DNA from: a virus
Length of the DNA: 20,008 nt
IMG/VR virus record: IMGVR_UViG_3300024346_000675
Location: 1 to 20,008 of that record
Direction: 5' to 3' (one strand)
Each line of letters begins with the position of its first letter. Position 1 is the stretch's first letter. Shown here piece by piece: positions 1 through 6,801 of the stretch. The position numbers and the translations under genes are program-made. The notes beneath the pieces were generated by a model. That model ran no database searches. It saw only the letters and a list, made by a program, of their open reading frames with translations, and was not told where the DNA came from.

Positions 1-59
1 CTAGTAGTTTAAGAAAACGGGTAGCTGATGCCCAAATTATTAACACTCTTAATAAATAA
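1..59 (+). CDS. C-terminal tail of an unidentified upstream gene (partial)
   Basis: An open frame enters from the left edge (frame starting at base 3) and ends at TAA 57-59. It encodes 18 residues ending RVADAQIINTLNK. Nothing in it identifies the product. It is supported only by the open frame and by the phage-like packing, since the queD promoter begins 30 bases later. It may equally be non-coding leader. Confidence 0.35.
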   Translation, partial: SSLRKRVADAQIINTLNK

Positions 60-88
60 GATAACCGGTCTCTTTGGGCTCATCCCGG

Positions 89-117
89 TATACAAACTCT
101 GCGTCCTATGCTATAAT
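89..117 (+). promoter_or_regulatory. sigma70-like promoter for the queD-queE operon
   Basis: The -35 is TATACA (89-94), followed by a 17-base spacer and a perfect TATAAT -10 (112-117). It lies 18 bases before the queD start codon, with the ribosome binding site AGGAGA between. The -35 is weaker than in the other promoters of this window. It probably drives queD through the epimerase, because these genes overlap or nearly touch. Confidence 0.6.
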
Positions 118-135
118 ATAACATAGGAGAACACA

Positions 136-618
136 ATGGCAAACAAAAAATTCTTTTCAACAAAAACATACAGACAAATAGGTCCTGTAGCATATCGTCA
201 ATGGCGTGCTGACAGTCATTGTAACTTGATTCATGGCTATGCTATGAGTTTTCACTTTGAATTTGAAGCTGATACATTAGATGCACGTAACTGGGTAACT
301 GACTTCGGTGGATTACGACCACTTAAAGATAAACTAGAAGAATGGTTTGACCATACACTGTTAGTAGCACAAGATGACCCAATGCGTGAACATTTACTAG
401 AACTAGGTAGATTGAAGCTGGCAAAGATTACAGAAGTAGAGCGCACGGGCTGTGAAGGATTATCAGACTTCTTATACGAATACATTAACACAATCTTTTT
501 GCCTAACTGCGGTAGTGAAGAAGCTAAACGTGTATGGTGTTGCAGAGTAGAGGTACGTGAGACTGATAGCAATATGGCAGGTCGCAGTGGTCATAGGGAA
601 GACAATGAATTCGCTTGA
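136..618 (+). CDS. queD: 6-carboxy-5,6,7,8-tetrahydropterin synthase-like protein (QueD/PTPS family)
   Basis: QueD converts dihydroneopterin triphosphate to 6-carboxytetrahydropterin, the second step of the preQ0/queuosine/7-deazaguanine pathway; the product is the substrate of QueE, encoded just downstream. Visible PTPS-family features are SHCNLIHGY (residues 27-35) with the candidate catalytic Cys29 and zinc-type His33, FDH (71-73) with the Asp-His pair, and VEVRET (138-143) with the pterin-binding Glu142. The usual HGH zinc motif reads HGY here and the early zinc His is not obvious, so the metal site is divergent. At 160 residues it is somewhat longer than E. coli QueD (about 120). The start is set by AGGAGA at 124-129. 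Family is confident; exact activity is inferred from the neighbouring queE. Confidence 0.85.
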   Translation: MANKKFFSTKTYRQIGPVAYRQWRADSHCNLIHGYAMSFHFEFEADTLDARNWVTDFGGLRPLKDKLEEWFDHTLLVAQDDPMREHLLELGRLKLAKITEVERTGCEGLSDFLYEYINTIFLPNCGSEEAKRVWCCRVEVRETDSNMAGRSGHREDNEFA

Positions 619-796
619 GAAAATTTGGGCAAGAGCGACCGGTCATCTAATGGGTAACACCGATGATGACAGGCCTGATGTCCCCATTCTTACATTGCGT
701 GAAGCAAAGATTGCATTGTTCCTAAAAACTTTCTGGGTGGTACTACATGTGATAACATGTTGTTTCATTATAGCAAACACAATACATAATTGGTAA
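605..796 (+). CDS. small membrane protein, unknown function
   Basis: A 63-residue protein starting MNSLEKIWARATG. The ATG at 605 is preceded by a good ribosome binding site (AGGGAAG), and the gene overlaps the last 14 bases of queD, so translation is probably coupled. The N-terminal half is polar and acidic (DDDRPD). The C-terminal half holds one hydrophobic segment, about residues 38-60, rich in Phe, Val, Ile and Cys, consistent with a single membrane helix. An open frame reaches back to 557, but that start lacks a binding site and lies inside queD. I do not recognise the family; its place between queD and queE does not by itself indicate a role in deazaguanine synthesis. Confidence 0.65.
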   Translation: MNSLEKIWARATGHLMGNTDDDRPDVPILTLREAKIALFLKTFWVVLHVITCCFIIANTIHNW

Positions 797-799
797 AAT

Positions 800-1648
800 A
801 TGAGTAACATAAAAATTTCAGAACTATTCTATAGTATTCAAGGTGAAGGTAGATACATGGGAGTACCTAGTGTATTCCTAAGAACATTTGGTTGTAACTT
901 TAAATGTGCAGGCTTCGGCATGCCTAAAGGTGAAGTAAGTAAAGAAGTAGAAGATATTGCCGCAAGGGTTCACTATTATGATGATTATAAAAAACTACCG
1001 TTGGTCAGTACAGGGTGTGACAGTTATGCTTCATGGGATCCTAGGTTTAAGCATCTTAGTCCTGTTCGCCCCACCGATGATATTGTTGACGACATTATGG
1101 CTATGCTTCCTCACAATCGCTGGATGGATGAGCACCTTGTCATCACTGGTGGTGAACCTCTTCTTGGGTGGCAAAGAGCGTATCCAGAACTGCTTTCAAA
1201 CGAGAAGATGAGGTCATTGAAAGAGATTACATTTGAAACTAATGGAACGCAAGAACTAAGCCAAGACCTATCAGTCTATCTACAGGGTTGGAAGATTAAC
1301 AGAGAAAAGAATGCACTTACATTTAGTGTTAGCCCTAAACTAAGTATCAGTGGTGAGAAGTGGGAAGAAGCTATTTGTCCTAGTATTATTCGTCAATATG
1401 AAAGTATCGGCTTTGTATATTTGAAGTTTGTTATCGCTACTAAAGAGGATGCAATTGAGGCAGACAAAGCCGTACAAGAGTTTCGTAATGGTGGATTTAG
1501 AGGTCCAGTATACTTTATGCCATGTGGTGGTGTAGAATCTATTTATAGTATGAATGCAAAGAATGTTGCTATTGAAGCAATGAATCGTGGTTATCGTTAT
1601 AGTGATAGACTACAAGTACCACTCTTTAAAAACGAGTGGGGCACATAA
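800..1648 (+). CDS. queE: 7-carboxy-7-deazaguanine synthase-like radical SAM enzyme (QueE)
   Basis: QueE is a radical SAM enzyme that contracts the 6-carboxytetrahydropterin ring to 7-carboxy-7-deazaguanine, the precursor of preQ0. The N-terminus has the typical substrate region SIQGEGRYMG (residues 12-21) and FLRTFGCNFKC (26-36). ITGGEPLL (115-122) is the radical SAM GGE motif, and ETNGT and FSVSPK match family motifs further on. The cluster-binding loop is unusual: Cys32 and Cys36 are three residues apart, but the next candidate ligand is Cys73 in TGCDSY, after a 36-residue insertion. The 282-residue length is longer than typical QueE (about 220) and is explained by that insertion. It lies 3 bases after the membrane protein gene, in the queD transcript. 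Confidence 0.88.
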   Translation: MSNIKISELFYSIQGEGRYMGVPSVFLRTFGCNFKCAGFGMPKGEVSKEVEDIAARVHYYDDYKKLPLVSTGCDSYASWDPRFKHLSPVRPTDDIVDDIMAMLPHNRWMDEHLVITGGEPLLGWQRAYPELLSNEKMRSLKEITFETNGTQELSQDLSVYLQGWKINREKNALTFSVSPKLSISGEKWEEAICPSIIRQYESIGFVYLKFVIATKEDAIEADKAVQEFRNGGFRGPVYFMPCGGVESIYSMNAKNVAIEAMNRGYRYSDRLQVPLFKNEWGT

Positions 1649-1660
1649 AATAGTCTCTAC

Positions 1661-1894
1661 ATGTTAGATTATCCAATATCTGATGATGTATTTTACAACA
1701 ATGCATTAATGAGAGGCCTAGGATCAACCCTTAAGTTTGCATGGTTGCCTAAAAGATGCGTGTTAACAGGCAAGTTAATTTGGTTAAAATATGGTTATAG
1801 AATTACAGCAATGTGGACAGGGCCAGGTGAGTCCATATTTGAACACAAATGGCATGATAAGAATGCCCACATTATGTGGTTATTAAAAAGGTAA
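1661..1894 (+). CDS. conserved-looking phage protein, unknown function
   Basis: A 77-residue protein starting MLDYPISDDVFYNN, 12 bases after queE. It is rich in Trp and aromatic residues (WLPKRC, IWLKYGYR, MWTGPGE, HKWHD, MWLLKR), which suggests a small compact globular domain. No membrane span or signal peptide is evident. The ribosome binding site is weak. I recall similar short aromatic proteins in T4-like phages but cannot give a function. Confidence 0.7.
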   Translation: MLDYPISDDVFYNNALMRGLGSTLKFAWLPKRCVLTGKLIWLKYGYRITAMWTGPGESIFEHKWHDKNAHIMWLLKR

Positions 1895-1898
1895 ATAT

Positions 1899-2072
1899 AT
1901 GTATGAATTAAGATATCTGGTCCGAAACGGTTGGGACGGACCAGAAAAAGTGTTACAATATAGAACACAAAGTGAAGTAACTGATTACGGTACAACTACC
2001 CTTAACGGCAGTTTTACTAAAAAACGTGAATGGACTGAATGGCAAGATGTACCTACTGTAAAAGATAAATGA
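1899..2072 (+). CDS. 57-residue hypothetical protein
   Basis: Starts MYELRYLVRNGWDGP and ends TVKDK. It begins 4 bases after the previous stop and its TGA overlaps the ATG of the glycosyltransferase (ATGA at 2069-2072), the junction type used throughout this window, which supports it being real. The VLQYRT segment and the repeated Trp residues (EWTEWQD) suggest a small beta-rich protein. Function unknown. Its coding sequence also contains a perfect 9-bp inverted repeat at 1916-1945. Confidence 0.65.
   Translation: MYELRYLVRNGWDGPEKVLQYRTQSEVTDYGTTTLNGSFTKKREWTEWQDVPTVKDK
1916..1945 (+). repeat. 9-bp inverted repeat inside a small gene
   Basis: TCTGGTCCG (1916-1924), a 12-base loop, CGGACCAGA (1937-1945): a perfect GC-rich stem near the start of the 57-residue gene. 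It could form an mRNA hairpin ahead of the glycosyltransferase gene or be a palindromic protein site. No T-run follows. Confidence 0.5.
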
Positions 2073-3406
2073 GAACATACGATAAACGAATTGGCTTTTT
2101 AGTAAGCTATCAAACCCTCATCCCTCATGGGGGAATAGGGCAATTTACAAAAAGCTTCTGTGAACTAATGGATCAACATAATATTAAAGTTGATATCATT
2201 ACCGATAAAGAACCCCAAGATACTGAGTTTGTTAAATCTATCAAAGCAAATGTTATTGCCCCATTAGAGTCATTAAAGTATACCGACCATAGCAATATCT
2301 TTATGTACGGTGATACATTCTGCTATGAGCGAATGGCTAACTTCCGTAATGCTATTGTAGAAGCACTGGAACATAATTTGTATGATGTACTGATATGCAA
2401 TACATATGAAACTGTACAGGTAGCTAGTACAATGGGACTTGAAGATTGTATTCAAATCATTGCATACACACACTTAGAAAGTCAAATCTTTAACGATACT
2501 AAAAATCCTTTTTTAAACAACACCAATGTGATGATGCGTCAACAATTAAGCACAACGAATATTGATATAGGAACTCAAAGTAAATTCAATCAAGTACACT
2601 TAGATGAATCATCCTATCATCTTCCTATTCCTATCACAGAAAAGGGTTTATTAGAAGAACATCATAAGCCACGTGAAGGTATATTGTTTGTTGGTAGATG
2701 GGAAGAAGGTAAAAATCCTGAGTTGTTTTTAGACTTGATTGAACAAACACAACTACCAGCAAAAGTAATGACTAGTGCAAATGGTGCAAAGAAGTTTGAA
2801 GATAGATTAAAGAAGATAGGTGTATCTTACGAAATTCGTGTAGGTATCATTGGTCAAGAGAAAGTTAACTTTATGACAAGTGCTAGAATTGCATTCAATC
2901 CTAGTATTGTTGAGAGTTATGGTATGGCATTCTATGAACAGCATATTCAAATGCCTACATTAGTGTTAGAACATCAACGTTGGACTAATAACTTTAACAA
3001 AGATTTCTTTTATACTTGTACTAAAAAAGACATGGCAAGTAAAGCAAAAGAGTTGTATGATATTTTTGAAAAAGCAGAAAGATGGTATAACTTGGGATCA
3101 TTAGAACATGCACAAGAACAAGAAGCTACTGTCTTTCATAAATGGAACAACTGTTTTAATGATTTTGAACCTAGAAAATCCAATAGTAATACAGCAAAAA
3201 TATGCAATGAGACTACAACTAAACACGTTGATTTTATTGGTGATCTAAACCGTAGTATTATTTGTATTGATGATGTACGTAGTGTGTTAACCAACAAGCA
3301 TAAATTTAGGGTTATCTATACAGATGACGATACATATTTAACAAAAGATCCAAACTTTGAACCAATAGAAGAAGCAGAAGGTCTATCATTATTTGAGGGT
3401 TTATGA
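2069..3406 (+). CDS. GT-B fold glycosyltransferase (GT4-like)
   Basis: A 445-residue protein that should transfer a sugar from a nucleotide-sugar donor. The N-terminal Rossmann-like domain starts with RIGFLVSYQ and the glycine loop HGGIGQFTKSF (20-30). The C-terminal domain opens with ILFVGRWEEGKNPELF (205-220), the classic GT4 sugar-nucleotide domain entry, and carries NPSIVESYGMAFYE (277-290) with the E-x7-E pattern (Glu282, Glu290) that binds the donor. About 100 residues after the core do not match the family and may hold an extra domain. It overlaps the small gene before it and the epimerase after it by ATGA, so sugar supply and transfer look coupled. The acceptor is unknown: a modified DNA base, the host surface or a virion protein are all possible. 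Confidence 0.85.
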   Translation: MRTYDKRIGFLVSYQTLIPHGGIGQFTKSFCELMDQHNIKVDIITDKEPQDTEFVKSIKANVIAPLESLKYTDHSNIFMYGDTFCYERMANFRNAIVEALEHNLYDVLICNTYETVQVASTMGLEDCIQIIAYTHLESQIFNDTKNPFLNNTNVMMRQQLSTTNIDIGTQSKFNQVHLDESSYHLPIPITEKGLLEEHHKPREGILFVGRWEEGKNPELFLDLIEQTQLPAKVMTSANGAKKFEDRLKKIGVSYEIRVGIIGQEKVNFMTSARIAFNPSIVESYGMAFYEQHIQMPTLVLEHQRWTNNFNKDFFYTCTKKDMASKAKELYDIFEKAERWYNLGSLEHAQEQEATVFHKWNNCFNDFEPRKSNSNTAKICNETTTKHVDFIGDLNRSIICIDDVRSVLTNKHKFRVIYTDDDTYLTKDPNFEPIEEAEGLSLFEGL

Positions 3407-4233
3407 AAAAGATTTTAATTACAGGATGCTCAGGATACATTGGCAGTCATCTATGCAAAATGCTTGAGAATGAATATGAAGTACATGGCTTAGATATTGA
3501 TGAACCACAAGCACCACTCAATGAGTTTTATCGTTGCGATATCAATAGACAATTTGTTATCCCGGGTGATATTGAATATGATTGTGTAATTCACTTAGCA
3601 GCCTTAGTTCGTGTAGGTGAAAGCGAAATAATGCCCATCAGATACTATATCACTAATTTAAACGGTACCATGAATGTTATTAACAGAATAAAGACAAAGA
3701 ACTTTATCTTTGCTAGTACAGGTGCCGCACAAGATTGTACCAGTGCTTATGGTATCAGTAAACGTGCGGCAGAAGATGTGGTAAGAGAATATTGTACAAC
3801 CCATCGATCAACACCATATACAGTCTTTAGATTTTATAATGTTATTGGAAGCACCGTCGTGGCTCCCACTAACCCCGATGGATTGTTCTATAATCTAATG
3901 AAGGCTCCGGAAATTGGATCATTCACTATCTATGGTAGCGATTATCCAAACACCAGTGATGGTACGTGTGTGCGTGATTATGTTCATGTAGAAGAAATCT
4001 GTCATGCATTATGTGAGGCAATTGAGAAACCGGCTAATCAGATTGAATGTTTGGGTCACGGTGTAGGTTACACTGTAAATGAGATGGCTAATCTATTTCA
4101 AAAAGTCAATAAATGTGACTTTGAAATTATCAAAGGACCTAGAAGAAAAGGTGATATTGAGTACTATGTACTTGAAGATGTGTCACCTTATATGAAGAAC
4201 CTTTATACTATAGAGGATTTGCTTAAGATTTAG
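3403..4233 (+). CDS. NAD-dependent nucleotide-sugar epimerase/dehydratase (GalE-like extended SDR)
   Basis: A 276-residue extended short-chain dehydrogenase. ILITGCSGYIGSHL (4-17) is the GxxGxxG NAD-binding motif, HLAALVRVGES (64-74) the following family block, and YGISK (116-120) holds the catalytic Tyr116 and Lys120. RFYNVIG (143-149) and TCVRDYVHVEEI are hallmarks of UDP-glucose 4-epimerase relatives. It probably converts a nucleotide sugar for the glycosyltransferase encoded directly upstream. It is shorter than E. coli GalE (338), with a compact substrate domain, so the exact sugar cannot be read from sequence. Its 3' end overlaps the convergent minus-strand gene by 11 bases. Confidence 0.87.
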   Translation: MKKILITGCSGYIGSHLCKMLENEYEVHGLDIDEPQAPLNEFYRCDINRQFVIPGDIEYDCVIHLAALVRVGESEIMPIRYYITNLNGTMNVINRIKTKNFIFASTGAAQDCTSAYGISKRAAEDVVREYCTTHRSTPYTVFRFYNVIGSTVVAPTNPDGLFYNLMKAPEIGSFTIYGSDYPNTSDGTCVRDYVHVEEICHALCEAIEKPANQIECLGHGVGYTVNEMANLFQKVNKCDFEIIKGPRRKGDIEYYVLEDVSPYMKNLYTIEDLLKI

Positions 4234-4648
4234 ACTTACGGATAAATTGTTCAGCTAGCATTACTAACTCTTGCATTTGCTCTACACTCTCACAGTTCCA
4301 TCTACGTAGTGCCTTATTGATTGGGCTATCTGGATCTCGTTTAGTCTTAGCACTTGCATGAGCCTTCTTCATTCCACTCATCCTTGCACAGAATGATTTA
4401 CGGCGTTTAGCACTTTTAGAACCTTTTTTCAACTTACTTGGCTTAGTAGTTACAGCCGTCTTTAGTTTACTACCAGGATTCTCTCTACGATAAGCACTGA
4501 CCGCTTTTTTACTCATTCCGTCAGTCTTATCCTTTTTATTGACCTTTTGCCAATCCTCATCAATTCCTTGCTCTTTCTTCTTACTAATGGCAATGGCGGC
4601 TTGTTGTGCTGGATTAGCGGCTTCAGTGATAAATTCGTTTGCTCTCAT
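4223..4648 (-). CDS. basic phage protein with Cys-containing C-terminal domain (DUF6321-like)
   Basis: A 141-residue, strongly basic protein. The N-terminus MRANEFITEAANPAQQ is the type of opening found on many T4-like cyanophage proteins. The middle is rich in Lys and Ser (KKDKTDGMSKKAVSAYRR, then KLKKGSKSAKRRKSF). The C-terminal block FCARMSGMKKAHASAKTKRD followed by NKALRRWNC matches, from memory, a small conserved phage domain (DUF6321-like). The charge suggests nucleic acid or capsid-interior binding, but this is inference. It is one of only two minus-strand genes in the window. A T4-late-like octamer, GATAAATA, lies on the minus strand at 4711-4704, about 56 bases before the start. Confidence 0.8.
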   Translation of the reverse strand: MRANEFITEAANPAQQAAIAISKKKEQGIDEDWQKVNKKDKTDGMSKKAVSAYRRENPGSKLKTAVTTKPSKLKKGSKSAKRRKSFCARMSGMKKAHASAKTKRDPDSPINKALRRWNCESVEQMQELVMLAEQFIRKSKS

Positions 4649-4666
4649 AGTGGTATCCGTAAATAG

Positions 4667-4695
4667 TTGACTTTATTGCGTAGGTATGCTACACT
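4667..4695 (+). promoter_or_regulatory. sigma70-like promoter for uvdE
   Basis: TTGACT (4667-4672), 17-base spacer, TACACT (4690-4695). It lies in the gap between the divergent minus-strand gene and uvdE. The ATG at 4686 falls inside the spacer, so a transcript starting near 4702 cannot use it; this supports the TTG start at 4728. Confidence 0.6.
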
Positions 4696-4727
4696 ACATC
4701 TATTATTTATCACTTTGGACTATTACT

Positions 4728-5753
4728 TTGACAAATCAATCTATCAAACGCATCGGCTTTGCTTGTAAATGGGCAGAAATCAACAAAAAGGGTGAGATTG
4801 TTTCAGCCGAAGGTCTTAACACGGGTGGTACTACACAAGCATGGGCAAAGCGTAATAAGCGTGATGTTGTAGAAGAAAAGATTATGGATGTTGCTAAACG
4901 TAACATTCTTAATACACATGCATTGGTTAAGCGTGTAGCTACATTAGAACCTGAATTGCGTATGTTGCGCCTTACTAGTGATATGCTCAGTTTTTATACT
5001 ATGGATGGATACAAAGAATTTTGGCATTCAACTGATGTACAAAACAGTTTAGAACGATGGTTTGCGCCAATCGGTGAGACCGCACGTGCCAATGATGTCC
5101 GTCTTAGTTTTCACCCTGACCAATTTGTTGTTTTAGCAAGTGACCGTGAAGAAGTAGTAAATAAGAGTATAGAAGAATTTGAATATCATTGTGACATGGC
5201 TCGTTGGATGGGTTATGGTCAACAATTTCAAGATATCAAAATCAATGTACATATCTCTGGTAGAAAAGGTCCTCAGGGTATCAGAGATGTTTATGGTAGA
5301 CTCAGCCCCGAGGCACGAAACACACTAACACTAGAAAATGAAGAATACACACATGGATTACTTGACTGCTTATCGTTATCTGACCTCGTCCCTACGGTCA
5401 TGGACATTCACCATCATTGGATTAAAACGGGAGAATATATTCAATCGACTGATGATCGGGTTAAAATGGTTAGGGATAGCTGGCGCGGTGTCAGGCCTAC
5501 TTTACATTACTCCGTCAGCCGTGAAGATTGTCTTGTTGAACACTCCCGACACGAACGTCCCGCCCATGATGCGTTGATTGAAGCAGGATATAGTAAACAG
5601 AAACTTCGGGCACATAGTGATTACTATTGGAACGAAGCGGTGAATGATTGGGCATTGACATTTATTGATAATTTTGATATGATGTGTGAATCGAAGGCAA
5701 AGAATCTTGCCAGCTTTAAATTACTAGAAAGATACAAATGTTTGAAAAACTAA
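4728..5753 (+). CDS. uvdE: UV damage endonuclease UvdE
   Basis: UvdE nicks DNA 5' to UV photoproducts and starts excision repair; it has a TIM-barrel fold with a metal centre. Family motifs in order are IKRIGFACKW near the N-terminus, RLSFHPDQFV (metal-binding His), KINVHISGRKG, LTLENEE (metal Glu), VMDIHHHW (metal Asp and His), LHYSVSRED and DIMVEAK-like MMCESKAKN near the end. The open frame extends to an ATG at 4686, but that codon lies inside the promoter spacer. The TTG at 4728 gives MTNQSIKRIGFACKW, which matches family members whose conserved block starts almost at residue 1. The ribosome binding site is weak. The length of 341 residues is slightly longer than Thermus UvdE. The end overlaps the next gene by 16 bases. 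Confidence 0.85.
   Translation: MTNQSIKRIGFACKWAEINKKGEIVSAEGLNTGGTTQAWAKRNKRDVVEEKIMDVAKRNILNTHALVKRVATLEPELRMLRLTSDMLSFYTMDGYKEFWHSTDVQNSLERWFAPIGETARANDVRLSFHPDQFVVLASDREEVVNKSIEEFEYHCDMARWMGYGQQFQDIKINVHISGRKGPQGIRDVYGRLSPEARNTLTLENEEYTHGLLDCLSLSDLVPTVMDIHHHWIKTGEYIQSTDDRVKMVRDSWRGVRPTLHYSVSREDCLVEHSRHERPAHDALIEAGYSKQKLRAHSDYYWNEAVNDWALTFIDNFDMMCESKAKNLASFKLLERYKCLKN
5655..5683 (+). promoter_or_regulatory. candidate sigma70 promoter inside the 3' end of uvdE
   Basis: TTGACA (5655-5660), 17-base spacer, TATGAT (5678-5683), located 55 bases before the next start codon (5738). The -35 is perfect and the -10 is one base off consensus. The position, just upstream of a gene and within a coding tail, repeats the pattern of the promoters at 6725, 9478 and 12745. 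Confidence 0.5.
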
Positions 5754-6172
5754 AAAACTTATTTAAAAAGCAAGAGGATACGCCTATTGCTAGGAAAGAG
5801 CTTCCTAAGCCTACTCCTAAACAAGTTAAAGCTAAGACTGAACTTACTGAAAAAGAAAAAGCAACGGCGGCAGGTGAACCCTATATTGCTATTACTAAAG
5901 TAGAAATCAATCCTGAGAACATCAATGATGGTGCATTTGATTTAGATTTCAATGATAAGTTTGTATTAAATCTTATCAAAGCAGGTTATAGGCAACGTGA
6001 AGATGATACAGATGTAATCATAGTTGATAGATGGTTTCAGACAGTATGTCGCAATGTAGCATTAGAGATGTATGAACAGCAGGTAGCTGATCCGGAGAAC
6101 CGTACAGAAAGCCGTGATGCAAGAGTTATTCGTACAAAAGATTTAGGTAACGGTAGAACAGAGGTAAGTTAA
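5738..6172 (+). CDS. conserved T4-like phage protein, unknown function
   Basis: A 144-residue protein. The first 45 residues (MFEKLKNLFKKQEDTP onward) are Lys/Pro/Glu-rich and probably unstructured. From about residue 48 it looks globular: YIAITKVEINPENINDGAFD, then FNDKFVLNLIKAGYR, VIIVDRWFQTVCRN and the C-terminal LGNGRTEVS. This order of motifs resembles a conserved hypothetical family of T4-like cyanophages as I remember it; no function is established there. It overlaps the end of uvdE by 16 bases and stops 2 bases before the next gene. Confidence 0.78.
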   Translation: MFEKLKNLFKKQEDTPIARKELPKPTPKQVKAKTELTEKEKATAAGEPYIAITKVEINPENINDGAFDLDFNDKFVLNLIKAGYRQREDDTDVIIVDRWFQTVCRNVALEMYEQQVADPENRTESRDARVIRTKDLGNGRTEVS

Positions 6173-6174
6173 TT

Positions 6175-6801
6175 ATGAATGATATGTTTGAATATATAGA
6201 TTACATTGAACCAATTGAATTACCCGAACAACTTCAAAAATCTGATAAATTTGATCCTCAATTTTTACATGAGTTAGTTAATAATTTACATGAAAGTGAG
6301 ACTGAATCAGTCAGATCCTTTATGATTAGGGAAATTGTAAAAGATAATAACAATAAAGGTGCATTTTGGGAAAGTGTGTTGGCTAAACATATGCCACATA
6401 CTATTAGGTTACTGCATAATGCGTGGCATAAGGATTTTTCAGACGGCACGGATGCTAAATTTGCCAGTGCTGTACGATACGAGTCCGGTGCATATCAAGC
6501 ATCTATTGGCATAGAAAATAAAACAGGAACACTAAGAGTTTGTATGATTGCGCCCGGCGTCGAGTCACGTAGATTATTCTTTATGTTAATTCCATATGAG
6601 TTTTATTCTACCCGAAATCCTAATAGTCCTTTAAAAATTACCTTTGAGAACTTTAGGCCTATTGGTGAAATATGGGATAAGTATCGCTGTTCATGGGAAG
6701 GGGTAATTAGTCCTATCTTAACAGTTGACAATAATACACAAATAGTGTATACTGATGAATATCAACTTTTAATAGATTCACATGAAGTACGCACTTATTG
6801 A
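6175..6801 (+). CDS. unknown protein, possible PD-(D/E)XK nuclease-like core
   Basis: A 208-residue protein with no clear family. A stretch is compatible with a restriction-endonuclease-like core: a helix with Glu66 in KGAFWESVLAK, then DGTDAKF (90-96) with acidic Asp90/Asp93, then IENKTG (113-118) giving Glu114-x-Lys116 at the end of a strand. That is the E...D...ExK layout of PD-(D/E)XK nucleases, but it is a weak pattern that can occur by chance. It is followed by a hydrophobic stretch, FFMLIPYEFY. The gene lies between a conserved unknown and the FEN-type exonuclease, which it overlaps by 20 bases, and it carries that gene's likely promoter in its own tail. Confidence 0.7.
   Translation: MNDMFEYIDYIEPIELPEQLQKSDKFDPQFLHELVNNLHESETESVRSFMIREIVKDNNNKGAFWESVLAKHMPHTIRLLHNAWHKDFSDGTDAKFASAVRYESGAYQASIGIENKTGTLRVCMIAPGVESRRLFFMLIPYEFYSTRNPNSPLKITFENFRPIGEIWDKYRCSWEGVISPILTVDNNTQIVYTDEYQLLIDSHEVRTY
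6725..6753 (+). promoter_or_regulatory. sigma70-like promoter before the exonuclease gene
   Basis: Perfect TTGACA (6725-6730), 17-base spacer, TATACT (6748-6753). It lies inside the last 26 codons of the upstream gene, and transcription would start about 20 bases before the exonuclease ATG at 6782. Confidence 0.6.

Noticed and set aside
957-1211. Second plus-strand frame inside queE
   Set aside because: It lies entirely within a confident radical SAM gene and has no motifs.
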